From: Eubacteriales bacterium
Lineage (GTDB): Bacteria; Bacillota; Clostridia; Lachnospirales; Lachnospiraceae
Assembly (NCBI GenBank): GCA_030536755.1
Contig: JAUNPJ010000024.1
Location: 1-45,477, forward strand
Direction: 5' to 3'
DNA: 45,477 nucleotides
The position numbers and the translations under genes were made by a program. A model generated the notes under the pieces. That model was given only the letters and a program-made list of their open reading frames with translations, was not told the origin of the DNA and ran no database searches. Below, one piece after another: positions 33,733-41,222 of this stretch (the stretch's first letter is position 1; each line of letters begins with the position of its first letter).

Positions 33733-34623
33733 TCAATCCTGTTTTCTTCGAAATTCTGACAGTACCAGTCCCGTCAGTACCAGTGCAATGCCGCACAGAG
33801 AGCGAACGGTAATGATCTCATGCAAAACCAATGCCGAGCAGACCGTAGTGATTACCGGTGACAAATAGATATAGACGCTTGTCTTGACCGGTCCCAGCCG
33901 TTTTACCGCAAAATTCCAGGTCACAAAGCAGAGTGCACAGGCAATAAAACTCAAAAATCCAAAGTTCATCAAGATTGTTTTATCCATGAAATCTGCTGCC
34001 GACACATCAAATCCCATGCCTGCTACACACGGAATCATAAAGACGATTCCATAGAAAAATGCACGTCGCGTTGTCTGGATTGTCGGATAGCCAAATTCAC
34101 CAATTTTCTTAATCACTGTAGAATACACGGCCCAGACGGCGGCAGCCAGCATCGCCAGCGCATCTCCGGCCGGATGAATCTGTACATTTTCTCCTCCGGC
34201 AAAACTAAGCAGACAGATACCAGCCATGGAAATCACAAATCCCAGATAAAACGTCCACGCCGGCTTTTTCTCATGCAAAAAAATCATTCCGCAGATTGCC
34301 GTAAAAAACGGAGCAACCGCGACCACAACGCCCACATTCGATGCCTGCGTCATCGTCAGAGCAATGTTTTCCATCAGATAATACATCGTGATACCGGTCA
34401 GACCTGCCAGAATATAGCACCGTTCCTCTTTCCAGGATGTAAACTTCAGCAGATGCGGATGGGCTGCCCACAAAGCCAGATATCCCAACACAAACCGGAT
34501 TAATAAAATTTCGATGGGGCTAAAACGACGCAGCAGTATTTTCGTACAGATAAACGTCGTTCCCCATACAAATGAGGTAAAAAAAGCGGTCAGATGACCT
34601 GTCAGTTGTTTTTTCTTTTCCAT
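33733..34623 (-). CDS. EamA (DMT superfamily) transporter
   Basis: This 296-residue membrane protein has about ten hydrophobic segments arranged as two EamA repeats, beginning FFTSFVWGTTFICTKILLRR. Such proteins export amino acids or other small metabolites, and the substrate cannot be predicted. The start at 34623 follows GGAGG. An 18-codon upstream extension of the frame lacks a ribosome site. It diverges from the methyltransferase gene across a 138-base region. Confidence 0.88.
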   Translation of the reverse strand: MEKKKQLTGHLTAFFTSFVWGTTFICTKILLRRFSPIEILLIRFVLGYLALWAAHPHLLKFTSWKEERCYILAGLTGITMYYLMENIALTMTQASNVGVVVAVAPFFTAICGMIFLHEKKPAWTFYLGFVISMAGICLLSFAGGENVQIHPAGDALAMLAAAVWAVYSTVIKKIGEFGYPTIQTTRRAFFYGIVFMIPCVAGMGFDVSAADFMDKTILMNFGFLSFIACALCFVTWNFAVKRLGPVKTSVYIYLSPVITTVCSALVLHEIITVRSLCGIALVLTGLVLSEFRRKQD

Positions 34624-34689
34624 GTCGTAAAATCCTCCAAAGGACAGTGTAACATAAGCGGTTCGCAATTCCAACATGGTTTTTCATTG

Positions 34690-34717
34690 TTGGTTTTCTC
34701 CGAAAATATGCTAAAAT
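34690..34717 (+). promoter_or_regulatory. Possible promoter of the TylF-like gene
   Basis: TTGGTT (34690-34695) and TAAAAT (34712-34717) have a 16-base spacer, 44 bases before the start codon. The match is moderate. Confidence 0.4.
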
Positions 34718-34761
34718 AAAAGTAAAACAATGAATCATTTTCCAAAGAAAGGATTTCACTT

Positions 34762-35616
34762 ATGAAGACTACCATCATTCTCGGCGCCGGACCTTTCGGC
34801 CGCGCCTGTGCGAATTTACTGAATGACAAGCATCTGCATCTGCTGGCATTTGCCGACAACAATCCATCACTTCACGGCACATTCATTCGCCATATCCCTG
34901 TCATATCTGTGGAGCATGCCGTGCGCCAGACACCAGATATCTTTTTGATCGGCGTGATGGGGAGTGACCGCACACAAGAATTGAAAGAACAGGTGCACAC
35001 CCTTGGATTTCGTGGAACATTTATGACGGTCGAAGAATTGTACCAGACCTACGATATTCGAAGTGCCACCCTGTACCGCATCGCCGAGCGGCTTCACCGG
35101 CAGCAGGTAGACGGAGCTGTCGCCGAACTCGGTGTGTACAAAGGAGATACGGCCTGGAAACTGAATCTTCTATTCCCTGACCGCAAGCTTTATCTTTTCG
35201 ATACGTTCTCAGGATTTGACAAACGAGATGTAGAAAAAGAAAAAAACGAACAATTTTCCCGCGCAGAAGCCGGTGACTTTGCAGACACGAGTGAATTTGC
35301 AGTCCGCAAGCGCCTGCTCTTTCCCCACCAGGCCATCTTTCGAAAAGGCTTTTTCCCGGAGACAGCCGAAGGACTGGAAGAAGAGACCTATGCCCTCGTC
35401 AGTCTGGATGCCGATTTATACGCCCCGATTCTCGCCGGGCTGGAATACTTCTATCCAAGACTGAATCACGGCGGCATGATTCTGCTCCACGACTACAACA
35501 ACCAGCGCTTCTCCGGAGCAAAACACGCGGTCGAAGATTACGAAAAAAAATATGGTGTACTTGCACTTGTCCCACTGTGTGACCTGCATGGAACAGCCGT
35601 GATTGTACATCCATAA
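34762..35616 (+). CDS. TylF/MycF-like methyltransferase with Rossmann N-domain
   Basis: This 284-residue protein has an N-terminal nucleotide-binding-like domain (about 1-85, MKTTIILGAGPFGRACANLL) and a C-terminal class-I methyltransferase related to the macrocin O-methyltransferase TylF (about 100-284). The SAM loop is VAELGVYKGDTAWKL, and SLDADLYAP and LLHDYNN supply the metal/substrate region. TylF proteins methylate sugar hydroxyls. The N-domain resembles those that bind nucleotide-linked or acyl sugars. A role in cell-surface glycan decoration is possible but unsupported by neighbours. AAAGGA precedes the ATG. Confidence 0.8.
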   Translation: MKTTIILGAGPFGRACANLLNDKHLHLLAFADNNPSLHGTFIRHIPVISVEHAVRQTPDIFLIGVMGSDRTQELKEQVHTLGFRGTFMTVEELYQTYDIRSATLYRIAERLHRQQVDGAVAELGVYKGDTAWKLNLLFPDRKLYLFDTFSGFDKRDVEKEKNEQFSRAEAGDFADTSEFAVRKRLLFPHQAIFRKGFFPETAEGLEEETYALVSLDADLYAPILAGLEYFYPRLNHGGMILLHDYNNQRFSGAKHAVEDYEKKYGVLALVPLCDLHGTAVIVHP

Positions 35617-35724
35617 TTTTCAAGAAAATTTCCATTCGTATTGACCTCATTTCCAAATCGTGTTATCACAGATGCAAACATATGTTCCGAATATTTGTTT
35701 GTTTCTTTAATCGAGGTAGTCACT

Positions 35725-37140
35725 ATGGAAATCACAAAAGAATTGTCTCTTCAGGAAAAACTGCATATTCTGGCAGATGCGGCCAAATACGATGTTGCCT
35801 GTACCTCCAGCGGCGTGGATCGCAAAGGAAAGCAAGGCTTCCTTGGTAATTCGGCAGCCTGCGGTATCTGCCACAGCTTTGCATCGGACGGAAGATGTAT
35901 CTCTCTTCTGAAGATCCTTTTGACAAACCATTGCATCTACGACTGTAAATATTGCCAGAACCGTGTTTCCAATGATATTGTCCGTGCTGCGTTTACTCCG
36001 CAGGAGGTCTGCGAAATTACGATAGAATTTTATAAGCGAAACTATATCGAAGGTCTGTTTTTGAGTTCAGGCATCGATAAAAATCCCACGCATACCATGG
36101 AACAGATCTGTCAGGTTCTCTATCTTCTTCGCACAACGTATCATTTTAACGGATACATCCATGTGAAGGCAGTTCCGGGTGCACCGGATGAACTGCTGAC
36201 AACAGCAGGCTACCTGGCTGACCGTATGAGCATCAATCTGGAACTGCCCACAGAGGACGGCATGCGAAAACTCGCCCCGAACAAAACACACCAGGCTATT
36301 CTGCGGCCAATGGGACAGATGACAAAGACCATTGCTGCCCATCGCCTTGCCATCGGTAAAAATGCCCGCATGGAAAGAAGCCGCATCAATCAGTATCTGA
36401 CAAACAGTATTTTTTCAGATAAATTACTGGAATCCGACAGCAAAAGTCTGGAACTCCCTTCCTCCGTTAAAAACGAAGTACCAAACCGCCCCTTTGCGTC
36501 GGCAGGACAGAGTACCCAGATGATCATCGGTGCCACACAGGAGACAGATTACCATTTGCTTCGCACTACCCAGTATCTGTATCAGTCCTATGATCTCAAG
36601 AGAGTCTTTTTTTCTGCCTATGTGCCTTTGAATGAAGACCAGAATCTTCCCGCTCTCGATACACCTGTCCCGCTGCTTCGGGAACACCGCCTTTATCAGG
36701 CGGACTGGCTGCTTCGCTACTATGGCTTTCAGGCCGAAGAACTTCTCTCAGAGGAACGTCCCAATTTTAATGAGCTTCTCGATCCGAAATGCGAGTGGGC
36801 ACTGCGCCATCTCGATCATTTCCCCGTAGAGATCAATCATGCATCCTACGATATACTACTTCGCATTCCGGGTATCGGTCCCAAATCCGCAGCAAGAATC
36901 GTACAGGCATGTCGCTATGGAACTGTAGACTTTCCTCATCTGAAAAAAATGGGCGTCGTACTGAAACGGGCGCATTATTTTATTACCTGCAGTGGAAAAA
37001 TGATGTACAAAACACCCATCGAAGAAACGTACATTGCCAGACAGCTCATCGGAGCCGACAGAAAAGAAAACTGGGAAGCCACTCACAAAAACGATTACCA
37101 GCAGATGTCCCTGTTTTTTGATTTTGGTCTGCAATCATAA
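35725..37140 (+). CDS. Putative DNA repair/modification radical SAM protein
   Basis: This 471-residue protein of the TIGR03916 type has the radical-SAM CX3CX2C cluster (C70, C74, C77, CIYDCKYC), preceded by more Cys (C26, C46, C49, C58) that could bind a second metal site. A helix-hairpin-helix DNA-binding motif, LLRIPGIGPKSAARIVQACR (378-397), follows. The last residues, QQMSLF, resemble the QLSLF sliding-clamp-binding motif. No reaction is established for the family to my knowledge. Start 35725 follows GAGG. The frame is open 28 codons further upstream. It is followed after 17 bases by the DUF4130 gene, its usual partner. Confidence 0.85.
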   Translation: MEITKELSLQEKLHILADAAKYDVACTSSGVDRKGKQGFLGNSAACGICHSFASDGRCISLLKILLTNHCIYDCKYCQNRVSNDIVRAAFTPQEVCEITIEFYKRNYIEGLFLSSGIDKNPTHTMEQICQVLYLLRTTYHFNGYIHVKAVPGAPDELLTTAGYLADRMSINLELPTEDGMRKLAPNKTHQAILRPMGQMTKTIAAHRLAIGKNARMERSRINQYLTNSIFSDKLLESDSKSLELPSSVKNEVPNRPFASAGQSTQMIIGATQETDYHLLRTTQYLYQSYDLKRVFFSAYVPLNEDQNLPALDTPVPLLREHRLYQADWLLRYYGFQAEELLSEERPNFNELLDPKCEWALRHLDHFPVEINHASYDILLRIPGIGPKSAARIVQACRYGTVDFPHLKKMGVVLKRAHYFITCSGKMMYKTPIEETYIARQLIGADRKENWEATHKNDYQQMSLFFDFGLQS

Positions 37141-37157
37141 TTTCAGGAGGAATTGTT

Positions 37158-37916
37158 ATGTATATCTATACCTGTCAACAAACCTTTGAAGCCATGATGA
37201 CCTGCATCTATGACGCATGGGCAAGCCGGAAAGGACACAAGAATATACGTCTGGAGCTGGAGCCCATCGAACAGCCGGAGCTGTTCTGCGAATATGTTCA
37301 CATCGATGCTGACCCTGAAAAGGTCAAAAAAGTCGTGCGCTCTGTTCAAACGAAGATTTCCTGGAAAGCATTCGGCCAGATTTACCGTGCCGCCATGTCC
37401 TGTGAACCAGACCGCCTCGATGCCATCTATCGTTTTCTGATTCTCGGATTTACCTGCGGCGGTCAGGTCACAAGGATGCTGACCGAAACCTCCGTAATGC
37501 GGATTCTGGAACTTTCCAGAAAAGTCAGCAATGAAGCGCATTATTTTCGAGAGTTCGCACGCTTTTCCTCGGTGGACGGCAAAATTTACATCAGCCATAT
37601 CGAACCAAAATGCAACATTCTGGAGCTGACCGCCCGTCATTTTGCCGACCGAATGCCATCCGAATACTGGATCATGATCGACGACGCACGAAATCTCGCC
37701 GCTGTTCATCCCAAAGACGAAGGGCTCTACCTCACCACACTGTCCGCAAAGGAGATGAAGAAACTGCAGGAAGTCGAAAAACAGAAGGATCTCTATACCG
37801 AACTATGGAAAGAATTCTTCCAGTCCATCGGCATTGAGGCAAGAAAGAATCCAACCTGCCAGCGGAACATGATGCCTCTGTGGTACCGAAAACATATGAC
37901 CGAATTTCAACCGTAA
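37158..37916 (+). CDS. DUF4130 (TIGR03915) DNA-metabolism partner protein
   Basis: This 252-residue protein of the TIGR03915 family is annotated only as a probable DNA metabolism protein and is almost always encoded beside the radical-SAM protein. It begins MYIYTCQQTFEAMMTCIYDA. A mid-protein ISHIEPKCNILELTARHFADR block and the C-terminal NPTCQRNMMPLWYRKHMTEF look conserved. It is soluble with no signal peptide. AGGAGGA lies upstream. The pair may work together on damaged or modified DNA (family-level inference). The TAA stop is the first three bases of the target duplication of a MITE-like element. Confidence 0.85.
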   Translation: MYIYTCQQTFEAMMTCIYDAWASRKGHKNIRLELEPIEQPELFCEYVHIDADPEKVKKVVRSVQTKISWKAFGQIYRAAMSCEPDRLDAIYRFLILGFTCGGQVTRMLTETSVMRILELSRKVSNEAHYFREFARFSSVDGKIYISHIEPKCNILELTARHFADRMPSEYWIMIDDARNLAAVHPKDEGLYLTTLSAKEMKKLQEVEKQKDLYTELWKEFFQSIGIEARKNPTCQRNMMPLWYRKHMTEFQP

Positions 37917-37921
37917 ATAGT
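37914..37921. repeat. Left 8-bp target duplication, copy 2
   Basis: TAAATAGT, which includes the stop codon of the DUF4130 gene, is repeated at 38065-38072. Confidence 0.85.
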
Positions 37922-38064
37922 GTTACTGTTCACACGGCACTATCCCGCGAGGTGTTTTGGCATGAATATGCCAAAATCCCGAGACATACAAGCCAAAATT
38001 CCATTGCCGAAGGCAATCTGGAATGAATTTTGGCTAAGTTACTGTGAACGGAGTGAACAGTAAC
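37922..38064. mobile_element. 143-bp MITE-like element, copy 2
   Basis: The sequence is identical over all 143 bases to the element at 28830-28972 and lies in the same orientation 9.1 kb away. It is flanked by its own different 8-bp direct repeat (TAAATAGT), which shows that it inserted independently. It lies between the end of the DUF4130 gene and the promoter of tRNA-Trp. Confidence 0.88.
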
Positions 38065-38072
38065 TAAATAGT
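38065..38072. repeat. Right 8-bp target duplication, copy 2
   Basis: TAAATAGT matches the left flank at 37914-37921. Confidence 0.85.
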
Positions 38073-38104
38073 TATAGATTCCCTCTGTTTTGAGGATAAA
38101 AATA

Positions 38105-38134
38105 TTGACAATCTATGCGAATCTGTGGTATAAA
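38105..38134 (+). promoter_or_regulatory. tRNA-Trp promoter (plus copy)
   Basis: TTGACA (38105-38110) and TATAAA (38129-38134) have an 18-base spacer, about 30 bases before the tRNA. Confidence 0.75.
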
Positions 38135-38165
38135 TAACAAGTGGTTACTTACTGTATTCCACTAA

Positions 38166-38236
38166 AGGGGATTGGTCAAATGGTATGACAGGAGTCTCCA
38201 AAACTCTTAGCGGGAGTTCGATTCTCTCATCCCCTG
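38166..38236 (+). tRNA. tRNA-Trp (CCA), plus-strand copy
   Basis: This 71-nt tRNA has an AGGGGAT/ATCCCCT acceptor stem and discriminator G. The anticodon stem is GGAGT/ACTCT with loop CTCCAAA. It is identical over its length to the minus-strand copy at 45266-45336. 3' CCA is not encoded. Confidence 0.96.
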
Positions 38237-38242
38237 TTTATA

Positions 38243-38286
38243 GAAGGCTGGAAGTGCTTGAGAAGCAAGTATTTCTGGCTTTTTTG
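38243..38286 (+). terminator. Terminator of tRNA-Trp (plus copy)
   Basis: The stem is formed by 38246-38260 and 38266-38280 with several G-U pairs and is followed by TTTTTT. A closely similar terminator follows the other tRNA-Trp copy. Confidence 0.75.
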
Positions 38287-38342
38287 TTTCGCGTTTCTTA
38301 TTTTTTGACTATAAATGAGCAAATATCGAAATTTGCACAAAT

Positions 38343-38540
38343 CTACTTTACCAACTCTAAAACATCTTCCAGTGATGCAACATTTGTTATGAATTGATGC
38401 AAGTCGCCGAACTGTTCCCATTTTATCTGCTCCTGCAAATAGGAATATCCTTTTTCAAAGAAAATATAGCTTGTCGAAGCTGTAAAAATGCAGAATTTTT
38501 TCAAGATCCCAACAACCAAAATTTTGAAAGCTGAAAGGAA
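38343..38540 (-). pseudogene. Possible C-terminal gene remnant
   Basis: On the minus strand one frame is open for about 65 codons, with no stop, up to the TAG at 38343-38345. It reads as plausible protein (for example SYIFFEKGYSYLQEQIKWEQ, later FITNVASLEDVLELVK). It has no start codon with a ribosome site and runs into the antisense of the helicase start. I read it as a possible decayed gene end. I do not recognise the family, and chance is a serious alternative. Confidence 0.3.
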
Positions 38541-38545
38541 GAACC

Positions 38546-40816
38546 ATGTTCAAAAATTACATCCTGAACGAAATTACAAAAGAGAAAAATCACATTACAA
38601 ACCAACTGGATAATAACTATTGCAAAGCAAATGCTATTCGCAAAAGACGAAAAAAATCCCTTAAAATATATCATCAAACAGAAGAATACCAGGCATCTCT
38701 TGAAGAGGCACTGGCCAAATCAAAAAGGTATCAGAAACTCATTTCCGAACACGCTACAGAAGACGAAGATCTAAAAAAAGAATACGATGCCTTCGAACAA
38801 AGACAAAAAGAACAAAAAGAGCGGGAAAAGAAAAGACAGGAAGAAAAGCGTTTACAACAGCTACGTGTTCAAGAAAAACTGACCGAGATGGAACAATGCC
38901 TGAAAAAATTGGATTTTACACCATTGTTTAAAAAATACACCCAAAAAAGGATCCGTGAAATAGAACAATCTTACTCCCTGGACGTTATCTCTATTGAAAC
39001 TTATGATGATTACTTCCAAAGCGACTATATTTACAACAAGAAATATTCTGAATTATCCGCAGAAAATTTCGATGACTTCATAAATTCTCTCGAATATATA
39101 GAGTGGAGCAATATTTTTATTATCTATGAGGATATATTTGATGATATTTTTCATGCTTTTACTGAATTACAAAAATTCAAGGAAGATGATGATCTTTGCG
39201 ATTCGCTCACTGACTACTTAACAGATATCATTTCTGACTATGATTATGAAATTGAGTCAGAATTAAGCAGTCGCTTTACAAAATCTTACATCCTTGAACT
39301 GATCAGGAAAAATCCTCACTATTGCCTGATGATAAAAGATATGGAAGACAGAGAGCAAAAATTGAAACAGGAAAAACAAGAGTTAGAAGAACGCAGAGAA
39401 TTCTTACGAAAAACAATCCTACAAAAAATACCGGATAATTACATTGACTTTTTCCCGGAAGCCAGAAAAATAAAGCGGAATTTTATTTTACATATAGGTC
39501 CGACAAATTCAGGGAAAACATTTCATGCCACACAAGCTTTGAAGTCAGCCAAAAACGGTATTTATTTAGCTCCCTTAAGACTTCTCGCAATCGAGCAATA
39601 TGTTCAATTAAACAAGGAAGGATTTCCTTGTTCTCTTATAACCGGAGAAGAAGAAAAACATATTGAAAATTCTTTTTTCCAATCCTCAACCATTGAGATG
39701 GCAGATCTGACAAGACAATACGCCGTCGCCGTGATCGATGAGGCACAGATGATAAAAGATTCAGATCGAGGGGGAGCATGGACAGCCGCAATTTTAGGGA
39801 TTTGTACGAAAGAAATCCATATCTGTGCTGCGTTAGAAGCTGAAGAGATATTAATCAAATTAATACAAGACTGCAAAGATTCGTACAAAGTTCTGCACTA
39901 TGAAAGACAATGCCCACTTATATGCGAAAAGCAGCCTTTTTCGTTTCCAAGTTCTGTAAAAAAACACGATGCACTTATTGTGTTCTCGAAAAAAAGTGTC
40001 CATGCAATAGCCGGGGAACTCCAAAGAACAGGAACAAAGTGCAGTATGATTTACGGATCGCTGCCCTATGAGGTGAGAAAAAACGAAGCAGATAAGTTTA
40101 TTGCTGGTGAAACAGATGTACTTGTAGCTACAGATGCAATTGGCATGGGATTAAATCTTCCGATCGAACGCATTGTATTTCTTGAAACAACAAAATTCGA
40201 TGGAAAAACAAAAAGACGGATAAATCCAGAAGAAATACGACAAATAGCGGGAAGAGCTGGGAGAAAAGGTATTTATGATGTGGGATATTATAATGCAGAT
40301 ACATCCATAGACTTCATTCAAAAAAGCATCCTTGTTCAGACAGATCCCATTAAAAAAGCCGTACTTGCCTTTCCAACACATTTGCTGTATCTAAATGCGC
40401 CATTATCTGAAATTTTTGAAAGATGGAATGAATTGCATATAAATGATGCATTTGTAAAACAAAATCTGGAACGTGAATTACATTTATGTAAATTCATGGA
40501 AAACTATAGCAAAGACAAACAGATTATATATAAATTTTCCACAATTCCATTCAACGAAAATTCAGAACAATTAATGGAATTATGGACCGAAATGTTTTTT
40601 GCTGAAATACAAGGTAATGTGTATCCATTTCTGTTATCCGATAAGCACATAACTTCTGACATACATTCCCTTGAAGAAATCTACCGGATCTGCGATTTGT
40701 TTTATTGCTATTACCGGAGATTTAATCACACGCAATTTCTGGAAGACACAGAAACTGTACGAAAACAAATAACAAAAAGGCTGATAGAACTTTTGTCTCA
40801 TCAAAAAAGGCAATAA
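38546..40816 (+). CDS. SUV3-like RNA/DNA helicase
   Basis: This 756-residue superfamily-2 helicase is most like the SUV3 family of mitochondria and alphaproteobacteria. Motif I is GPTNSGKT (318-325), motif Ia region YLAPLRLLAIEQY, motif II DEAQ (398-401), then VLVATDAIGMGLNLPI and motif VI QIAGRAGR (566-573). The first 300 residues are a lineage-specific, highly charged region with predicted coiled coils (about 60-125 and 275-300). The SUV3 C-terminal domain seems reduced. SUV3 unwinds RNA for exonucleolytic decay. The bacterial role is unknown. Base use is AT-rich (many AAA, ATA, AGA) compared with the left half of the window, suggesting transfer. AAAGGAAG precedes the ATG. Confidence 0.85.
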   Translation: MFKNYILNEITKEKNHITNQLDNNYCKANAIRKRRKKSLKIYHQTEEYQASLEEALAKSKRYQKLISEHATEDEDLKKEYDAFEQRQKEQKEREKKRQEEKRLQQLRVQEKLTEMEQCLKKLDFTPLFKKYTQKRIREIEQSYSLDVISIETYDDYFQSDYIYNKKYSELSAENFDDFINSLEYIEWSNIFIIYEDIFDDIFHAFTELQKFKEDDDLCDSLTDYLTDIISDYDYEIESELSSRFTKSYILELIRKNPHYCLMIKDMEDREQKLKQEKQELEERREFLRKTILQKIPDNYIDFFPEARKIKRNFILHIGPTNSGKTFHATQALKSAKNGIYLAPLRLLAIEQYVQLNKEGFPCSLITGEEEKHIENSFFQSSTIEMADLTRQYAVAVIDEAQMIKDSDRGGAWTAAILGICTKEIHICAALEAEEILIKLIQDCKDSYKVLHYERQCPLICEKQPFSFPSSVKKHDALIVFSKKSVHAIAGELQRTGTKCSMIYGSLPYEVRKNEADKFIAGETDVLVATDAIGMGLNLPIERIVFLETTKFDGKTKRRINPEEIRQIAGRAGRKGIYDVGYYNADTSIDFIQKSILVQTDPIKKAVLAFPTHLLYLNAPLSEIFERWNELHINDAFVKQNLERELHLCKFMENYSKDKQIIYKFSTIPFNENSEQLMELWTEMFFAEIQGNVYPFLLSDKHITSDIHSLEEIYRICDLFYCYYRRFNHTQFLEDTETVRKQITKRLIELLSHQKRQ

Positions 40817-40834
40817 TCTTTTAATCAACCAAGA

Positions 40835-40861
40835 GCGGTAAACCCAGAAGTGGCTTACCGC
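40835..40861 (+). terminator. Weak terminator-like hairpin after the helicase gene
   Basis: GCGGTAA (40835-40841) pairs with TTACCGC (40855-40861), with CC/GG inside. There is no T-run behind it, so the terminator role is uncertain. Confidence 0.35.
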
Positions 40862-40924
40862 CCCGATCATGATTTAGGTATATATAATTTTGCTTTAAAT
40901 TATTTCTCTAACTTTGGGTGTATT

Positions 40925-41188
40925 TCATTCATTCTGATACAAACGATAGAATTCATTATAAGTTCGCTTTAATGTTCCATACTTACCGGAATTGCGAATA
41001 CCATAGATTTCATCTACACTGTAAGACAAAGAAGGAATTCCTTCTCTTGTTACAATTACATAATAATTATCCGTATTCTGAATTGCATCAGCAAAAGCAT
41101 CACTCATTACAAAGCTATTTCCCTCATCAATAAAAACGATACTGTCCTGCATCATAGAAAGCTGCGCCGACCATGTTCGACCTTCCAA
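40925..41188 (-). CDS. Small protein, possible remnant of a P-loop family
   Basis: This 87-residue protein is unusual in beginning at TTG, with a good AAGGAG nine bases before it. It contains SIVFIDEGNSFVMSDAF, which looks like a Walker-B strand and what follows it. NYYVIVTREGIP and YSVDEIYGIRNSGKYGTL come next. From memory this resembles the C-terminal part of larger clostridial P-loop proteins of unknown function. No Walker A precedes it, so it may be a 5'-truncated remnant that keeps or has gained a ribosome site. It lies 34 bases behind the transglutaminase-like gene in the same direction and could be expressed with it. Confidence 0.5.
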   Translation of the reverse strand: MEGRTWSAQLSMMQDSIVFIDEGNSFVMSDAFADAIQNTDNYYVIVTREGIPSLSYSVDEIYGIRNSGKYGTLKRTYNEFYRLYQNE

Positions 41189-41222
41189 AACAGTACACTC
41201 CTTAAATCAAATATTTTCCTTC

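Noticed and set aside
38185-38397. Plus-strand frame starting inside tRNA-Trp, also present at 44997-45317 on the minus strand
   Set aside because: Both copies are only the translated tRNA-Trp and its terminator. The similarity reflects the duplicated tRNA, not a protein.
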